DNA of 64,000 bases from Micrasema longulum (GCA_022494885.1 JAGVSM010003635.1:271420-335419); one strand, 5' to 3'; shown: positions 21,841-32,469, counted from the first letter of the stretch. Numbers and translations: made by a program. Notes: generated by a model from the sequence alone, not told the origin.

Positions 21841-21965
21841 TGTCCCTTTTGCATGGTAGGCAAACGCGCTGACCAATTACCTCACGAAGAGGACAAACGT
21901 ATAAAGGTTCGATTCCTGACATGACAGACCTGAAATAATTAATTCTGAACTCCATACATCGGAAA
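21841..21965. repeat. Two SINE-B head pieces in opposite orientation
   Basis: 21841-21898 reads as the minus-strand head (TTTGCCTACCATGCAAAAGG). 21904-21965 continues on the plus strand with AAAGGTTCGATTCCTGACAT. The tRNA head appears inverted at its anticodon region, probably by twin priming or a later inversion. Confidence 0.6.
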
Positions 21966-22218
21966 ATTGTGTATCTTTGAGAATATAATTATCTCATTTT
22001 AAGGAACCTGTTTGACAAAATAAAAATAATATGTGAATAAAACATAATACGAATAAATATATATAAAAATTAATGTAAAGCGGATTCCCTCTCTAAATAT
22101 GAGTTTTCACTCTATCAGAGATGTAGAAACGTTATTAATAATTATTTATGTATGTACAAAACATTTGTAATTTTGTAAACAGTTTTTTCAATAAATAAAA
22201 CTAATTTGAGTTTAAAAC

Positions 22219-22314
22219 GGTGTTTTTACACTAGAATATTGCACAAATGATTGGTGTATCCCAATGCGGTACCCGGTGCACCATTAGGTGTAGAACGGGA
22301 ATATTGATGATGGT
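22219..22314 (+). repeat. SINE-B fragment, internally deleted
   Basis: GTGTTTTTACACTAGAATAT joins directly to GATTGGTGTATCCCAATGC and ends GCACCATTAGGTGTAG with a GATGATG tail. Confidence 0.75.
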
Positions 22315-22654
22315 AAAAAATATCCCTTACAAATACAGTATTCTCTATTAATTTTTATTTAAATTTAAAAAAAACTAGCTTCTGAATTAAAGTGGCTATC
22401 TTTCATAAGAAAACTAATTAGAAAATATGCCGCTATTATTATAATTTCTATATCTACACCTGATGTTGCAAAAGGCACTGCATTAAAATTTCTATTTCAG
22501 CATATATATATATGGATATTTGTTGTTACAATTATTATAAACAGGTACATCGGCATATTTGTAAGTATATAATTTTAGACACTTTTTTATTTACTAGTTA
22601 CTATTGTTATAGTTAAGCAATTTTATCAATTTCATTATGTGTTTTAAATATAAT

Positions 22655-22765
22655 GTTAATAGATTGAGATTTCTACTGACATTTCTTGGTGTAACTGCAT
22701 TTTAATTATAATAATTAAAATACCCATATAGTTTTATTCCACTTTTATTCATTATTTTGACCGGT
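22655..22765 (-). mobile_element. Repeat family D, outer arm
   Basis: The plus strand reads TTTCTACTGACATTTCTTGG, then the AT-rich arm, and stops at TTTTGACCGGTAAA, just inside the hammerhead-like motif. The catalytic half is absent. Confidence 0.6.
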
Positions 22766-23635
22766 AAAAAATTTATTCTTTATGTACGTATTTTTATTAT
22801 TATAATATATACTATTGTTATGAAAATACACATATATTTTTATTCTTCATATTCATGTTTAATTTATATGTTAAAGGCAATTTATGCCATTTATGTAAAA
22901 TAAATAATTCATTTGTATTTGTATATCAAGTGTTAAAATAAATAAATATACTTTGTGTTGCAGACACAGACAATTGTTTATTTTAAAGCCACAATATTTA
23001 TTGTTTGATACCAATATAAAAAATAACAGCATATTTTTACTAGAGCAACAATTAAATTGAGAAGTCTCTAAAATTATTTTTTTTGTGTGCACTACTGAAT
23101 AACTTAAAATACCTGTACACATATTTAACCGAGCTTCAGTCTAATTATAATGTCGCAGACTCGCGAATCAGAGGTCGAATTTTGCATTTATCTAACACAG
23201 TTTTGAACTACTTCAAAAATTGAAAATATTAAAGTAAATGACACACATTTAATTTATTATCTTCTTCCGCTATAACAAAATCTATCACAGGTTTAACAAT
23301 CCAAGAAATATAGGGATTTCTTACTCTCTCACGTGTGTAATAAATTAATACTAGCAATATTATTTAATATCAGTAAATTTAAAAAATAGCTATCCATCGT
23401 AGCTTTAAACGATTTAATTTTAAATGTACATTCACTTACAAGTCATGCCTTTTGTCGTATTTATGTGATAGGGTATTTTGTATTTGTAATATTTTTATTT
23501 ATTTTTAAATGGGAGTCGCAGTATGATTGACCTTGATTATAATGTAAAGGGTGGTCCAACCATAACGCACGATGTTAATTGTAAATATAACATAAAGTTT
23601 TCAAAGAATTATTATAATTGAAAAATCTATGACAA
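22766..23635. other. Mostly unassigned; SINE-A scrap
   Basis: AT-rich. 23148-23185 (GACTCGCGAATCAGAGGTCG) is a short SINE-A head scrap. Nothing else is recognised. Confidence 0.35.
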
Positions 23636-24025
23636 TTATGTATGAAACAAAATACTGGCCAAATACTCGCCACGGCTTCAATGGCATAATTTTATCTGAT
23701 GGTCCATATTTTCAAAGACGCTGGGGCATAATTGAGGTTCAATGTCGTTAATGGGCTGAATTATCTCATACTTTAGCTCTTGAATTGTTCTTGGCTTAAT
23801 GACGAACATTTTCTCTTTCTAACATCTCCAAAGAAAGAAGTCCAGCGGTGTCAAATCACATGATCGTGGCGGCCAAATGACATCGCTACGACGTGAGATA
23901 ACACGGCCATTTAATTTCTTGCGCAAAAGAGCCATTGTTGCGTTGGCTGTGTGGCAAGTGGCACCGTCCTGTTGGAACCACATATTGTCTACCTCCATAT
24001 CCCATATATCGATTTTGTTTCCAGG
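23636..24025 (-). pseudogene. Tc1/mariner-superfamily transposase C-terminal half (DD41D type)
   Basis: On the minus strand one continuous frame reads IDIWDMEVDNMWFQQDGATC, HTANATMALLRKKLNGRVIS, RRSDVIWPPRSCDLTPLDFF, LW, and a C-terminal stretch ending IEPQLCPSVFENMDHQIKL and ASILFHT. QQDGA-C-H carries the second catalytic Asp and WPPRSCDLTPLD the third. I count 41 residues between them, the spacing of the DD41D (rosa-like) group. The proline of the usual R-S-P-D is Cys here. Two stops (after FFLWRC and after KLCH) inactivate it. The N-terminal half with the helix-turn-helix and first Asp is missing, and no inverted terminal repeats were found. Confidence 0.88.
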
Positions 24026-24104
24026 CTATTTATATTTAAGAAGTTTTGGGAAAGGGGGGGGATTTTGGCTGCGGACCTTTACAGAACCTTCTCCGCATTT
24101 GCTT

Positions 24105-24525
24105 AAATGAAAAGAAAACCACACAAAACTCTTTTAAAAGAAGCCGGACTATTGCCAGACATCAGTAGGTTTTCCGTTTCACTTGAAGAGATCACAGCAT
24201 TTAGTGTTCTGTAAACCTTTATTATTCTTATTACCTGTACCACTCTAATCATGAAAGATACTACTTTTTGTCGTAAATTATTGTGACGTATTACGAAATA
24301 GATTTGCCATAGATCCTCACCAACGTTTCTGCATCGCACCTCTGTTTACGTTTTTTGACGATGGAAAGGGGGCAATGCATCAACAAGTGGGGAACATCTT
24401 GAGAGGTTTTATCATCACATAGACAGCAGTTGATCGGAAAGTTGAAAACGGTGCTGGTAATTCATAAACCCGCCATGGCCCGTGAGGATTTGTGTAAGTT
24501 CGAAGCTCATACATTGCTTTTACCT
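24105..24525 (-). pseudogene. R1-like non-LTR ORF2 C-terminus (LTGHG / Cys-His knuckle)
   Basis: Minus strand: SFELTQILTGHGGFMNYQHR, FQLSDQLL, then in a shifted frame CLCDDKTSQDVPHLLMHCPL and a tail RRCDAETLVRIYGKS-like. FLTGHG-x-F-x-x-Y-L followed by C-x-C...HLL-x-x-CP is the standard end of R1-clade and related ORF2 proteins. It lies just upstream, on the minus strand, of the mariner-type remnant, with about 80 bp of unassigned DNA between. A similar FLSGNGTFND remnant closes the element at 62940-63440. Confidence 0.75.
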
Positions 24526-24730
24526 GAAATCTATATAAATATTTTTTGTAAAAATCAACAAAAAAGGTGTATTAACTAATTAAAAATAAAATTAAGATGT
24601 TGACAATAGTGTGATTGGCAAAAAAATGGACTGCGTTTTATAAAAATGAATATTTTCAGCTTTTTGTAAAGCTGGAAGTATTTGAGATAGAGGAAAGGAG
24701 CACGGGAGTGGGCATATCTTTAATGTTTAA

Positions 24731-24908
24731 ACCGAGTTATGGTCCCGTGGCTAGATTCTCTGACTCAGGATTGGATGTCCGTAGTTCGAACCCCACTCTA
24801 CCACAACTTAACTCCCATTTCCTAGCCATGAGTTATTTAGAACTCGTTGAAAATTTCCCTCAAATTGAAATATTTCGGTATATTAATTATAAGAACGCAA
24901 ATATTTCT
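24731..24908 (+). repeat. SINE-A, full length, diverged
   Basis: A-box region GTCCCGTGGCTAGATTCTCT, B box AGTTCGAACCC, then CCACTCTACCACAACTTA, AACTCGTTGAAAATTTCCCT and AAGAACGCAAATATT. Confidence 0.85.
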
Positions 24909-25904
24909 TTTTGTCCAAAAATATAATAACGATGCATTTTTTTTTTCAATTTATGCACATGAGGATGATTTTTTTAGAAACATTTTTTAAATGTCGTTGT
25001 TGCGTAGGCAATATCTGTTTTATTTTTTTTACAATTTATGTAACCATTTTTTTGACAAGCGTTCTTAATTTCTCATTAAAATTACACAATTTCATGCCAG
25101 CAAAATAAACATGAATATATTCTTTCCGAATAAAATTGCGTATTTTTCCTTTTTTTTGTTAATAAAAAAATGTGTAAAAAAACTTTCATCAAAAGGTTCA
25201 TTGTTTTTTTACTTCCACTAGCAATGACGATTCCAAAAGTTCTGACATATCAAATTTCGAATGCATTCCAAATCCAAAGTCATTTTTTTCTATCTAGATA
25301 TAAAGGTGTACCATGAAGGTGGATCAAGGGAAGGATCGGAACTGGCCAGGAATTGTATCAAAAAATGCTGTTTTGTAGTAAACAGTGGATTCGAATATTT
25401 GTACAATTAATCTATCTTACATTATCCACAAGCTTTTTGATAATTTATCAAAATTGAAAAGAGGATGTAAAAAGTTTGTGATCATGGCGGGGTTTTTGAT
25501 CATCTGAACACATTACCATATTGATGACCTCAGTAGAGAGAACGGTAAACTGTGTATGATTGATTACTATATGCAAAATAATTCAAGTGTTAAAAATAGT
25601 TTTTAGTAGATTGGGGTCAAGCTCACTTAATTACTATTTTTTGAACCCGACATTTCGTCAAAATACATAATAGTATTCTTATGTAGTACAGATAATCATA
25701 TCGAAAGTGGTTATTATGGTGCATATATTGGATAGTGCTATTTTTGTAATTCTTTAAGGGGTGTTTACAAAAGTGATTTTTTGTCCATTTATGGTAAACT
25801 TTTGTACGTGGCTTAATGCCAAATGTCAATTTCTTTAATTTATTTGTTTGATTGTAGTTCCAAACGTACGCTACAATAATAAATTAATTTTTTTTTTTTT
25901 TACT
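24909..25904. other. No gene recognised
   Basis: AT-rich; short open frames are Phe/Ile-rich noise. No tails or repeats shared with the rest of the window were seen. Confidence 0.35.
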
Positions 25905-26022
25905 AAATTTGTTAAAATCAAGGTGGAAAACATCTTTGAGAAGGGAATATGGAAGTCTAGGCATTTACAAGGCTTACGATCTGTCGTTGGATAGTTAAAG
26001 TGGCCATTAACACACTGGGTAA
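25905..26022 (+). repeat. Foldback family C fragment
   Basis: ATATGGAAGTCTAGGCATTT, TTACGATCTGTCGTTGGA and AAGTGGCCATTAACACACTG; then the repeat stops abruptly where a non-LTR C-terminus begins. Confidence 0.75.
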
Positions 26023-26165
26023 CATTTTCGATTGAGGAATAATTTACCCACTAATATTAGAGAAGCCCTTTTTTTACTTACATTCAAATCAAGATTGAAA
26101 TGTCACTATCTCAATATTTCAGATGTTTTTTTTTCCTTCTTCTCTCCTCTTTTCATTTTTATAAA
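26023..26165 (+). pseudogene. Non-LTR ORF2 extreme C-terminus (NNLPTNIREA)
   Basis: Plus strand: LRNNLPTNIREALFLLTFKS, RLKCHYLN, stop. The WNNLP-x-x-(I/V)R-x-A...FK-x-x-L signature closes many Jockey/CR1-like ORF2 proteins. It matches 59569-60211 (WNNLPINVRNAPFLFTFQSR). It is truncated on both sides: the next element begins before a normal tail is reached. Confidence 0.75.
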
Positions 26166-27313
26166 GGTGACAACTTTGGATGATTTTTATCTTCTCCAAG
26201 CAGATATATCTAATATATTCACATATATCGCCTTCCCCATGTGAATGGGGAAGGCGTAACAAACATAGGTTTAATTATTCCAAGTGTTTGGTCACGTATT
26301 TCACTAGAGCCCAAAAAACTATATTTTTTCGCTACAAAATGAATGACCAGAATCTGATACGAACATCAAATGTTTAGGATCTGGGCGTTAGATTTGTGAG
26401 CCACCTGACATTTCATGAACACATAGAGACAATCAGTGGTAATGCATTGAAGATGTTAGGATTTGTTCTTCGTACTGCCAGGGTTTTCGAAAATACCCGC
26501 GTACCGAGAACTCTTTACAACTCCTTGGTGCGAAGTAGACTCGAGAGTGGCTCGATGATTTGGGGGCCACATGAACTGAAGTACTCTCTTATGATAGAGA
26601 AAATCCAAAAGAAGTTTCTGAGATATCTCTACATGAGAGAGTGCGGGTATTATCCTTGGTTCTATCCGACTGAGTTTCTCCAGGGTATGCTTGACTACAG
26701 CAGTTTAAAGACTAGAACGAATGTGTGACTACACATTTTTATCGATTGTTGCGCGGTATTGTCGATAATCCTGAGATTATGATAAGCATTGGTTTGTATA
26801 TTCCTTATGTGTATGTTCCATAATTACCTAAGACAGCGTCAGCAGAGATTGTTTCATATTCCGATATACAGGACCAACCTGCCGATGGTTATGCCTGTTG
26901 GAAAGGCTACCGCTATGTTAAAAAACATCGCTCTGGATATTGATCTGTTTCATGTATCCGAAGAGGTTTTCCGGAGCAGGATTCTCCTACTACTTTGACA
27001 TAAATCTCTTTCATGTATTTTTTTTTCTTTTTTATAATATGTACGTATTTAATATATGTTTGAATTGTATATGTTAGATTTAAATAAATTAATTGCATTG
27101 AATAGTGTTAATTTTTTTTATTTCATTTTTGTTTTTAATTTTGTATGAAATTATAAGATTCAGTATAATTCCTTAGAATATGTCCATGCACTTGTTATTT
27201 TCGCAAACTGAACGGTTTGGGTAGGTAGGAAGAAATTGCCTTAAGGCAATACTCCCCCCCTTATACGTATATATATTGTTTATGTATATAAAGTGTTAAA
27301 ATAAAAAGAAATA
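26166..27313 (+). pseudogene. Non-LTR ORF2 RT C-terminal half with 3' UTR and tail
   Basis: Plus strand: LLQADISNIF, then HRFNYSKCLVTYFTRAQ, DLGVRFVSHLTFHEHI, LKMLGFVLRTARVF, YNSLVRSRLESGSMIWGPHE and a C-terminus RTNLPMVMPVGKATAMLKNI with ALDIDLFHVSEEVFRSRI. At least three stops and one frameshift. The 3' UTR contains GGTAGGTAGGAAGAAATTGC followed by CTTAAGGCAATAC, a perfect inverted repeat around ATTGCC-TTAA-GGCAAT, and ends in GTGTTAAAATAAAAAG. It is the same family as 16518-17560 and 41821-42180. Confidence 0.85.
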
Positions 27314-27334
27314 ATAATATCACTATTCTGTTTA

Positions 27335-27545
27335 AGTTTAAACATCCTAATTTCCTCAACTCTTCCATTTGTTGACTTTTGTGAAGTAAAAGAGCTAAAA
27401 CCTTTATCATGTAGGTGAGATTCATCCGGCAGAAAACAATTCACCTACTAGGCAACGTCTGAAAATAATTTCCCTTTTTTTTTACCAGTTCAGAGGAAAA
27501 AAAACCAGCCTGCTTGCAAACATTTGTTTATACTCAAAATATTTT
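27335..27545. repeat. Foldback family C, internal region to inverted end
   Basis: AACATCCTAATTTCCTCAAC, AAAGAGCTAAAACCTTTATC, TTCACCTACTAGGCAACGTC, then the terminal arm in inverse orientation (AAACCAGCCTGCTTGCAAAC, ACTCAAAATATTTTTG). This shows the body running into a terminal arm opposite to that of left-end copies. Confidence 0.7.
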
Positions 27546-28274
27546 TGATATTTTTATTTGTTTATTTAGGCATTAAAAACTTCAAAACCCTCCATAGGGA
27601 ATCAAGAAAATAAAAGACATAATTGAGAATTGGAGATAAATGTAAGTTACGTGTATTTAATTTGATATAGCGTTATACTAATAAGTAAATTTACGTTATG
27701 ATGTAAATTAACAAACTAAATTAATGAATACAAATAAATAAAATAATAAAAATCAAGTTGTGATAGAGAAAAGAGTAAGCTTCGTAATTTTTTGTTTAAT
27801 ACATTAATTCAACTAGAACATGCGAGTAGTCTTCTACAAAATTATAATCCAGTCATTACCTTATTGCAAACCAAATTCCACGATGCTGTGTGTATAGTTA
27901 TATTTTTGTATTAATTAAAAAATGGTAGATTAATAAGCATTTACATGTCAATCGACCAAAGAAAATATTAATTAACCTTTATACCTATTCGAAATATATA
28001 ATTAATATTTACTTAACTAACATTATAACAAATAATGAACTATAACCCGCCATGCTAATAAAATTCAATAAAAATATTCACCGATGAATGGTTTTAACTG
28101 AGGTGATTTCAATACAAAGCCTTCAAGGACGAGTACCTGCAAATGTTGGGAACATTTCGACACATTTTCCCTGATGATTCACGTTTACATCCTGCGTGAG
28201 TCACTTCCAAACGTAAATAATTGTAGTCAGACTGGTCGTTAATCCCGAATCAACTAAATATGTACATACAATTA
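27546..28274. other. No feature recognised
   Basis: Very AT-rich; no open frame, tail or shared repeat. Confidence 0.35.
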
Positions 28275-28570
28275 ACAATATTTTGAGTTTGTCCAAACTC
28301 CTGCAGACAAGGACTCGATTCAACCTCCGAGGGAGGCGTAAATATTATTAACATATTACAACTAAGATGAGGAAAGGTAATATAGAATTCATGGCATCTA
28401 CAGGGCTTATGACCTGTCATTGGCCACTTTACTTACTGTGTAACATTCACCATTCTTTCTTTATTTAAACATATATATTCCTTCAAATTTGGACTCAAAA
28501 TATTGTTGATAAATCCACTTGGTCCAAAAAGAAGTATAACATTTTAAAAATGTTTTCAGGCATTGTCTAA
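28275..28570. repeat. Foldback family C, rearranged copy
   Basis: The plus-strand left arm (AATATTTTGAGTTTGTCCAA, ATCTACAGGGCTTATGACCT, GTAACATTCACCATTC) is followed after CCTTCAAATTTGG by a minus-strand end (GATAAATCCACTTGGTCC, TTTCAGGCATTGTC). Confidence 0.75.
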
Positions 28571-29189
28571 TCGTCGCTTCGGTTCGTTTTTAGCCAACAG
28601 ACCAAAACAAAAATCTGAAGAAATAGAGTTTTAATTTTTTTAAAACAAAATAGGCATAAATAATGACCACAACTTCAGATAAAATTCGTTTAAAAGACCC
28701 GTGAAACACTTTTTTTTAAATGATTTTTATTGGAATTTTATAAATAAAAGTTTTCTTCGAACTTCCGTACCACTTAACTCAATTTCGTTAAAAATGGTAT
28801 GTTGGACAAAAACGAACTAAAGCGACGTAGTTTACAGGTTAAATAATTTAATCAGATAAATCTCACCCATATTTTCAGTGTACAATACAAAATTTAAAAA
28901 TAAAGATTTAAAAATAAAGAAAACTTAAAACCCACTTGTTCTCTAAATCATTTGAATAAATCCGTAGCACGTGACAACAAAATAAATTATTTTAATTAAA
29001 TTACAAATTTAAAAGCTTCAATTAAATTAACTTAAAATAGAATTACCATGTAAAGCGCCCTTGAGGTATTTTATTACGAAAATGGCGCTATATAAGTTAT
29101 CCATAATTTACAAACATCACACTGTCAGATTTAAAATTTACACTAAAAATGCATTATGTAACTTAGCAGACATTATAATAATAAATATG
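28571..29189. other. No feature recognised
   Basis: AT-rich; no gene. AAATAAAGATTTAAAAATAAAG near 28895 is a local duplication of about 14 bp. Confidence 0.3.
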
Positions 29190-29506
29190 TACATCTCCCT
29201 TCCCCTCCTTATCCTCTCTTCAAGCATTCTTGTCCTAATCCCACCCAATTTACAGTAACTTGATGTTCTTAAAATAAATATTAAAAATTCTTTGATTATT
29301 GAAAAATACTACGAGTACATGAAAATAACATTTTTATATGTATAAATTATATGTATTTATTTGATATGTAATATATTTTCATTACTAACGTTGTATACTA
29401 TGTGGAAATCTGTTATTAGTTCTGAGTTTATACACTATATCTGTTTGTTTACTATAAATATGTATGTAGAACTGTTGATTTCCCAAATAAAATAAAATAA
29501 AATATC
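29190..29506 (+). mobile_element. Non-LTR-like 3' UTR and tail
   Basis: A pyrimidine-rich segment (CTCCCTTCCCCTCCTTATCC), an AT-rich UTR, then CCCAAATAAAATAAAATAAAAT as tail. No coding remnant is visible, so the assignment rests on layout alone. Confidence 0.45.
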
Positions 29507-29507
29507 A

Positions 29508-29760
29508 GTAAAGGTTTCAGCTCTTTAACTTCACAAACATCAACAGATGGAATAATTGTGTGTCCGTTTTTCACACTCCAAAATTGAACCGATTTGGTCA
29601 TTTTTTCAAAGAAACAATTTATCAAAAACGCAAAACGACGGAGACACGTCAATGATAAATATCTATGGTGTGTGAAAAGAACACTTCTCTAGTGCCATAA
29701 TTCTCGAAGAAAATAAGGGAATACGTTTGTATGAATAAAAGTAGGACCGCGATTCCTCCC
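29508..29760. repeat. Family C scrap plus unnamed repeat shared with 60475-60600
   Basis: 29508-29560 is minus-strand family C (GGTTTCAGCTCTTTAACTTC). From about 29585 the sequence (GGAGACACGTCAATGATAAA, TATCTATGGTGTGTGAAAAG, ATACGTTTGTATGAA) matches 60475-60600 in order, defining a further unclassified repeat. Confidence 0.5.
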
Positions 29761-29935
29761 AATACTCTGAGGACACAAATACATAATACATGTCAGTCCA
29801 TTAGACATGCAGATAATACTCATGCCAACATTTCTTTAATTTTGGGGTTGTGCAGTGATTGAAAGTTAAATTCAGTACCATAAATCCTACATGTTGTGTC
29901 CATAAATTGCCATTTCCATTATCATAATTATTATT

Positions 29936-30152
29936 AGTATTTGGTACATAGGGCACTGTATTGGTGTTTTAATGGCAGCGTATCTCTATCTTTTTTACTA
30001 ACGCTTCAACTGCCAGTCCAGGGACTACGGAATATTGCACTGGATGAACACTTTTTTTAATTTTATTTTTTTTTCCGGTCAACCATACCGGGAATTGTAT
30101 CTGAAACCTCTTGCATGGTAGGCAAACCCTCTGACCATTGTACTACTTGTCA
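29936..30152 (-). repeat. SINE-B, diverged
   Basis: On the minus strand a head-like GTACAATGGTCAGAGGGTTT is followed by GCCTACCATGCAAGAGGTTT, B box GATACAATTCC (mutated), and the body. Its (GAT)n tail has become ATAATTATTATTAG-like. Confidence 0.75.
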
Positions 30153-30485
30153 ATAATTATCTTTTATGGTACTTAAACAACATAGTACAAACATGTTATG
30201 TAAATTAGTCTAGTATTATGTTTCATTTATATGCATATCAAATATTTAATTTGTTAAAAAATGTGAATAAAATCTGTGGGAACATCTCGAATCAAAAATA
30301 TAAATATTTTTGTTTATTGTTCAAGTCTATGGTCAGGATCAAAACATTTACGTCATGAGTCATATTTTCATAACTCTAAATCTCTTTGTCTGATTAGTGT
30401 GAAATAGTCAGAACCCTGGACGAGTCGACTTCTCTCAAGTAAAAATTCTGGATGAGGATTTGTTGATGCATTTTTTAATTTTTAG
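30153..30485. other. Unassigned; contains repeat H scrap
   Basis: 30411-30450 (CCCTGGACGAGTCGACTTCT, AAGTAAAAATTCTGGATG) matches 57073-57128 and, inverted, 59000-59060: a short unclassified repeat, here called H. Confidence 0.4.
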
Positions 30486-30582
30486 CTTAGAGCGAATGCA
30501 GCTAGAGGCGAAATGTAAAAGTCTGGATGAGGACCTAAAAGATATCGTAACAGGAATAAGTCATAAAGACTTATCGCGTGAG
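30486..30582 (+). CDS. Candidate internal exon, coiled-coil-like, host gene unknown
   Basis: Between an acceptor-like TTTTTTAATTTTTAG (AG at 30484-30485) and a donor GAG|GTAATA (GT at 30583-30584) lies a 97-base open segment reading LERMQLEAKCKSLDEDLKDI and VTGISHKDLSRE. It is strongly charged, with leucines at coiled-coil-like spacing and codons unlike flanking noise (GAG, CTG, GCG). The acceptor is phase 2 and the donor phase 0. Phase 2 matches the alternative donor of the candidate exon at 7476-7606, so the two could belong to one plus-strand gene with an intron of about 23 kb full of repeats; further exons between are equally possible. I recognise no family. It is not shared with any repeat in the window. 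Confidence 0.35.
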
Positions 30583-30805
30583 GTAATATCATACATGGCA
30601 AAAATATACATGGTAAATGTTGAAATAAATAAAAATAAAAATAAATATTTCTAAATGTATTTAAATATAAAATGTTCGATGTTTAACACTTACAAACGTT
30701 TTATCTCAAAACTTCGTTTGTTTTCATTCATCCTTTTTATATCCTGTATCGTTATATGATAACTTGTTACGCACACATAAGCAAAGGTCATTAAAGATTA
30801 TAATA
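30583..30805. other. Unassigned, intron-like
   Basis: AT-rich; follows the candidate donor. Nothing recognised. Confidence 0.3.
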
Positions 30806-31112
30806 CTAACATATTACAACAGAGATGAAGAACATTTTAGAGAAGATAATATAGAAACCTAGGCATCTACAGGGCTTATGACCTGTCATTAGACAAGTGC
30901 TTATGACAAGTGCTTATGACTTGTCTAATGACAGGTCATAAGCCCTGTGGATAACAAGTCATTAGCCCTGTGGATGCCTAGACTTATATATTATCTTCTC
31001 TAAAATGTTATTTATCTCTGTTGTAATATGTTAATATTGACAGCTTCTTAGGGAGTTGAATCCAGTCCTGTCTATTAAAATCTACAATATTTTGACAAAC
31101 TCAAAATATTGT
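30806..31112. repeat. Foldback family C, almost pure palindrome
   Basis: The left arm starts TAACATATTACAACAGAGAT and passes AGGCATCTACAGGGCTTATG to a centre with repeated GACAAGTGCTTATGAC. The right arm returns the same sequence inverted (GACAGGTCATAAGCCCTGTG) to CTCTGTTGTAATATGTTA. A one-sided tail follows (GTTGAATCCAGTCCTGTC, GACAAACTCAAAATATTG). Arms are about 100 bp with few mismatches. The right arm contains a small internal duplication (two AAGCCCTGTGGAT-like copies). Confidence 0.9.
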
Positions 31113-32269
31113 CGATTCCAATGGAATGTACGTTATGTGTTTTATAAAAGAATTTTAATGAAACTAAACTGTTTTTAATATATTTTTGATACGTTTATAT
31201 TGAAACACCTTTTCGTAGTCAGTAAACAAGATTGCCAAGGACATTCAAGGTCGTTCAGGCTACTGCCCTGAACATCGTGCTGTAATCAACGTTCAAACCT
31301 ACCTTGGCAAATAAAACTGATAGCTATTTCTAAATCTTCCTCAAGTAGAAAAGACCACAATTACATCCCACAATAATTATCAATATATAAGTACAAATCG
31401 GATGTTTTTACATGGTGCATCGATATAAAATGATGATTGGAAGGTGTATTTATTAAGTGTAGATATATTGTGGAAGTTATGACCAAGAGAATCAATTTTT
31501 TGCTTCTATCTATGTATCGCGTTTTACATAATATAAGCAGGTATCCAGCTAATACTAAACTTCTCGTAAACAAAATATTATTTTCATAAACCCACATACA
31601 TACATATACATCTGTTTTTTTTTAATTATTGTTGTTGTCTTAATTTAAATAGAATTATCTGGGCCTTAATAACAATGAAAAATTAACAAAATTTATCATC
31701 AATATAAAAAGAAATATTTTATCGAAAAATTTTATATCTTCCAATAATTAAACATGTTTGGAAGAAAAAAATATTAAAATACTCACATTTTTGTACTGAA
31801 AAGTCGATTTTACTTAAGACAATTAAAGGTAACTCTGTTAACTTCCATTTAATTAAGTTTTTTAAATTATTTTTTTTCTTCAATTTTTTTTCCGTTCATT
31901 TTTTTTTATTCTTACATTATAACAGTACGTACGAGTATACAAAGAGTATTTTGAGCTTGTCCCATTTTTATAGACAAGAACTGGATTATAAACTGCCAAT
32001 TGTATATAAAGTCAAATTGAATTTGATGTATGGAAATGTAAACGTCAATATCATCAAATGGAACATGTTTCTAAATAAAATTAAAAAATACATTTTCGAA
32101 CAGAAAATCCAATTCTGCTCACAGGCAACTAAAGATAAATCTGTTACTTCACTTTATAACTGCCCCCGGGGCCCCGATTACAATGGTCAGATATTACTTC
32201 GCATCATTCCTACAGAAGCAATATTACTGATGATTGAACTGTTATTTCTATGCTATTAAAGATAACACT
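31113..32269. other. No gene recognised
   Basis: AT-rich. A 102-codon plus-strand frame at 31951-32259 has no recognisable domain. The segment around 32155-32180 is unusually GC-rich (CCCCCGGGGCCCCGATTACA) but isolated. Confidence 0.35.
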
Positions 32270-32460
32270 CCAAACCATAGGTTCTCAAACTGATTCGCCC
32301 ACCGCCCACTTTAAGAATGAAAAACTATTTAGAGCATCCCAAAGAATTCAAAGCAATTATAATAATTTAAAAACGAGTTTTACCCCTTTTTTTCATGTTT
32401 AAAGTATTAATTTTGGGGTAAATTCTTTAAATTAATTTTTATAAATATTAGCAAATATCC
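32270..32460 (+). mobile_element. hAT-like terminal sequence
   Basis: TAGGTTCTCAAACTGATTCG followed by CCCACCGCCCACTTTAAG resembles the CAG(T/G)GGTTCTCAAACT-type terminal repeat of hAT transposons. No 8-bp target duplication or matching right end was found. A CGCCCC/GCGCCCACC-rich stretch at 33650-33750 may be a subterminal piece of the same kind of element, with E and RTE-like copies between. Confidence 0.4.
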
Positions 32461-32469
32461 GCATACTGA

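Noticed and set aside
30806..31112. CRISPR-like or microRNA-type locus
   Set aside because: The palindrome belongs to the multicopy foldback family C; arms are too long and no regular spacer pattern exists. No CRISPR array anywhere.
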